Source: Acanthaster planci
Lineage: Eukaryota; Echinodermata; Asteroidea; Valvatida; Acanthasteridae
Direction of reading: 5' to 3'
Assembly (NCBI RefSeq): GCF_001949145.1
Contig: NW_019091770.1
Location: 37,854-72,437 of the forward strand
DNA: 34,584 bases
This document shows positions 32,071 through 34,584 of the stretch, one piece after another. A program made the translations under genes and the position numbers. The notes beneath the pieces are model-generated. The model was given only the letters and a program-made list of their open reading frames with translations. It had not been told where the DNA came from and did not search any database. Numbering within the stretch: the first letter of the stretch is position 1; each line of letters opens with the position of its first letter.

Positions 32071-32181
32071 ATGCTATTCCTTTGTTCTAGAATAGTGAAT
32101 GTTCGCTTGAATAGCGCCCGCCTATGTTCTCTTGTAATTACTCTCCCATCGCCGACCCTCCTTCAGGGTACGGTGCTTCTC

Positions 32182-32206
32182 TGCATATGTAGGCTGGATA
32201 GGGGTA
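32182..32206 (+). repeat. Direct repeat of the DIRS-type terminus, copy 1
   Basis: TGCATATGTAGGCTGGATAG followed by GGGTA is repeated at 32437-32461 as TGCATATGTAGGCTGGACAG followed by GGGTA. It lies at the end of the retroelement remnant. Confidence 0.75.
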
Positions 32207-32223
32207 TGTGAACGCAGGAGACT

Positions 32224-32501
32224 CCTCCTCAACATTAGTGTGGGTCAGGTGTCCTAGTGATACTTACCCTGTCCAGCAGCTCCCGCCCGTCCTTCTCCAC
32301 TTTGGCTCCGGGGAACTTCTCTGCTTCGAAAAGAAGGACGAACATGGTGGCGGGACAGCATTGCATTATGCTGGGTCAGGGGGCAGCATGCATAATCATT
32401 TCTTTTCAGCGAATTGTAATAGCCACTTGGGAAATTTGCATATGTAGGCTGGACAGGGGTAAGTATCACTAGAAGACCCATCCCACACTAATGTGGGGAG
32501 G
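32224..32501. repeat. DIRS-type inverted terminal repeats around a nested hairpin
   Basis: The left arm (32224-32277) contains ACATTAGTGTGGGT and CTAGTGATACTTACCCTGTC. The right arm (32448-32501) is its complement, GCTGGACAGGGGTAAGTATC followed by ACTAG and CCCACACTAATGT. Inside, TCCCGCC and GTCCTTCT (32281-32296) pair with AGAAGGAC and GGCGGGA (32332-32355). DIRS elements end in inverted repeats with an internal complementary region. This palindrome beside the RT remnant fits that, but it could also be a separate 280-bp foldback element. Confidence 0.65.
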
Positions 32502-32507
32502 AATTTA

Positions 32508-34420
32508 GAGGTCATTCTTGGTGGATAAATTCATTTTGTGCCCAGTACTGGGTAACATCTATAGGGAGCCATAGCATAGTACTGTTTATAAATTTGGGAA
32601 AGTTTTCTGCACAGACTGTGATCCCTGTATGAGCCTTGACCTGAACCAAGAGAGAACACTAATTCCTTGGCATCAGAGGCTCCTTTGGTTCATGAATGAC
32701 TAGGACATGCAAGCAGCCCCATCGCTACCAACAAAATGAATACTCCAACCAACACGACTCTTCTCAACCAATTAGGCTGTGCTTCTACTCAAGGTGGATC
32801 AGCATTTGGGGATGGCAGCTGAAACCTTAACTAGAAGAGATTGACTGGCTGAAAAATAGGTGGGGTTGTCTAATTATAGCCCTAGACCAACACTTTTTGT
32901 GTTGTGGGATTCCATCTGAATGCAGATGGCTGAAAATAGATCTTAAGAATGCCAAAGATAGAGGAATGTTTAAATCGATGCCTAAAGGCTTGAGAAAAAT
33001 GACCTTTTGAAAATGTACATTATTTTAAGGTGTTTTGAAGAATAAATGTACTTAGCTAACCAAGCAACAGTAAAAAAGAAACGGAAAATGGCATCTAAGA
33101 AGATGAGATTTTTATGATTTTTTTTTTAGAAATTCCAGTAATGTGAGCTTGTATATTATTTGACCTTGATCTTTGTTGATTTGATACTGTTTTCAATGAT
33201 GTTTCAGTTGCTGTTGTAAAGTGCACCTTATAATTTGAAACGGTGGCCCCAAATGTGAGTCATACGGGCTGAAATTCAAACATTGTTTGTTATTAGTTTC
33301 CCTAGTTTCAGCAGTGACAGAGAGACAAGAAGAAGCTAGTCCCTGGACAAAGTTTTCTGAAGTGTGACAGATCAGAGGTATCATATCACTGGGGACAATA
33401 CTTGACAGGTATGGAAACAGCTTACATCGTTTTCTGATATTAGTCCATGGTACCTGTAATAACATGCCCAGTTTAGTAAATCTGTACCTTAGGTTTTGTT
33501 TCATAAGCTTTTCAACTAATGAGAATCTCCGGCCTTTGGGGCTGGGTTGAGTTTCTCTGAACAAATTGGAAGATGCAATCATTAGGTGTGATTGTAACAT
33601 TTGTCACAAACTGAACAGAAATTGGAAAGAGGCTGAATCCACAAGCTGCTTGCAGTGAATGGGGAGTTGTACTGAAATAATAAAGGGGATGGGTGGAGAT
33701 TATAGAGGGATAAATGCCACATTCCTGGATCCAAATCATGTACAAGGATGACTACACACTGCATTCCAAAGGTGTCATATAAAACATCTGGACTGTTCTT
33801 TCATTTTATCATAGTCAATGAAGCCATCAGCGGCCATATTTCTGTGTCAGATACAAGGCCTTTCATATGACAGTTTGTTACAATATGGCATTTGAGCCAA
33901 CATTCACACATGGTTGGTGGTGGCTTCAGTTGGTACAATAGCATTTTGAGTCTAGGGTTTCTTTATGACACAGGCAGGCTTCTATAATACACACATGAGG
34001 CGGAAAGTATGATATGGAAGCCAATATTTACCATAATTCCTGGGTGTAAATTTTAATCACATCTGTCTTGAACCACATGTCTGGAAGAAGGTCATTGGGG
34101 AAGCACTAACAACTTCTTAATCAGTTTTCTCCACCTCTCTCAATCCTCCTCAGTGAGTAGTCATACAGTCTGTGATAGAAACAGTTTCTTTGGTTTTGTT
34201 AGTTGTAGCATTGATGAAGAGACAAGACTAGACCCCTGGGAGACGGTTTTCTGGATTGTAACACTTCACCAGATATTTGTTACCGCCAACACTACTCACT
34301 TGGTAAGCACTTTATATGGTGTTCTGATTTTAGCCTCATAAGAAAAGGCATGTTCCAGCTTTTGAAAAAACAGCAGCTGTACCTGAGTTGTATAAATGTA
34401 CAGTTCTGTAAAATCTGGAG
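32508..34420. other. AT-rich sequence, no gene recognised
   Basis: Frames at 33193-33600 and 33512-33745 (minus) and 34153-34341 (plus) carry no motif. The stretch 33180-33260 (TTGTTGATTTGATACTG ... GTAAAGTGCACC) resembles 23860-23935 (CTGTTGATTTTACACTG ... GTAAAGTGCATCC), so both are diverged copies of another repeat. Confidence 0.4.
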
Positions 34421-34429
34421 CCTGGCTTG

Positions 34430-34505
34430 GACTCCACTCATGAAGATGATGAGAGCAGCTGGTAGAAACGTTGAGTACTCACTCAACGGTTCTTAGTCCA
34501 CAGTT
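34430..34505 (+). other. Hairpin with hammerhead-like words (degenerate)
   Basis: TGATGAG, then AGCAGCTGGTA, then GAAAC and a perfect hairpin (CGTTGAGT, loop ACTC, ACTCAACG), bracketed by TGGACT (34434-34439) and AGTCCA (34496-34501). The order resembles the hammerhead-type tail of Penelope-like elements. The CUGAUGA core is not exact and helix II is poor, so activity is unlikely. Confidence 0.25.
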
Positions 34506-34584
34506 CAAATGGTGCAGTTTTGTAGAAATTTGGCTACTAACATAGAGAGGTATCGAGTTGTTTCTCACCTCTAACCCTTAGCTT

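Overview
This looks like AT-rich nuclear DNA from an animal, probably a marine invertebrate. The reasons are spliced genes for extracellular, cysteine-rich domains (three-finger, PAN/apple, Kunitz, VWC-like, antistasin), a tRNA-derived SINE, DIRS-type retroelement remains, many small terminal-inverted-repeat (TIR) elements, and frequent tacatgta-type words. An echinoderm, hemichordate, amphioxus or mollusc would all fit. I cannot choose between them from sequence alone. There are no bacterial operons, and no intact rRNA, tRNA or CRISPR.

Two genes can be supported, and they converge tail to tail. Gene A (+ strand, about 2257-7934, probably 5'-incomplete) has one exon with the C-terminal half of a three-finger (Ly6/uPAR-like) domain plus a Thr/Ser/Pro stalk built on a 12-residue tandem repeat. 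A last exon encodes a PAN/apple-like domain, followed by AATAAA. Gene B (- strand, 17873 down to about 12412) is built from five short exons with matching phases and good splice sites. It encodes a signal peptide, a textbook six-cysteine Kunitz domain, a short VWC-like segment split by a 38-nt microexon, and an antistasin-type domain. The product is a secreted, multi-headed protease-inhibitor-like protein of about 184 residues if the last exon reads through to a nearby stop and AATAAA, or about 160 if it is spliced on. The Kunitz P1 position is Ser rather than Lys/Arg. Long-ORF gene finding would miss this gene because no exon exceeds 162 nt.

Layout: 1-2256 has a tRNA-SINE, CATGG-rich short tandem repeats and a 150-bp foldback element. 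2257-7934 is gene A, with a long intron holding a G-rich tract. 8803-9595 is a TIR element inserted in a short local repeat whose uninterrupted copy lies just downstream. 12412-17873 is gene B, with two minisatellite-like repeats and a foldback fragment in intron 1. 17.9-20.4 kb is largely featureless upstream sequence. 20.4-28.6 kb is a repeat mosaic: a direct repeat pair 1.2 kb apart, an inverted pair 3.9 kb apart, two copies of a 408-bp TIR element, a long hairpin, a second copy of the 8.8-kb element in opposite orientation, and an 800-bp hAT-like element. 28.6-32.5 kb is a GC-richer, decayed DIRS-like retroelement: gag-like, then RT/RNase H remnants with the catalytic core deleted, then inverted terminal-type repeats. 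32.5-34.6 kb is AT-rich sequence without a recognisable gene, ending in a hairpin that loosely resembles the hammerhead-type tail of Penelope-like elements.

The genes do not form a pathway or operon. Both encode secreted or cell-surface proteins of the kind found in mucosal, immune or haemostatic settings. All functional statements are inferred from domain families.
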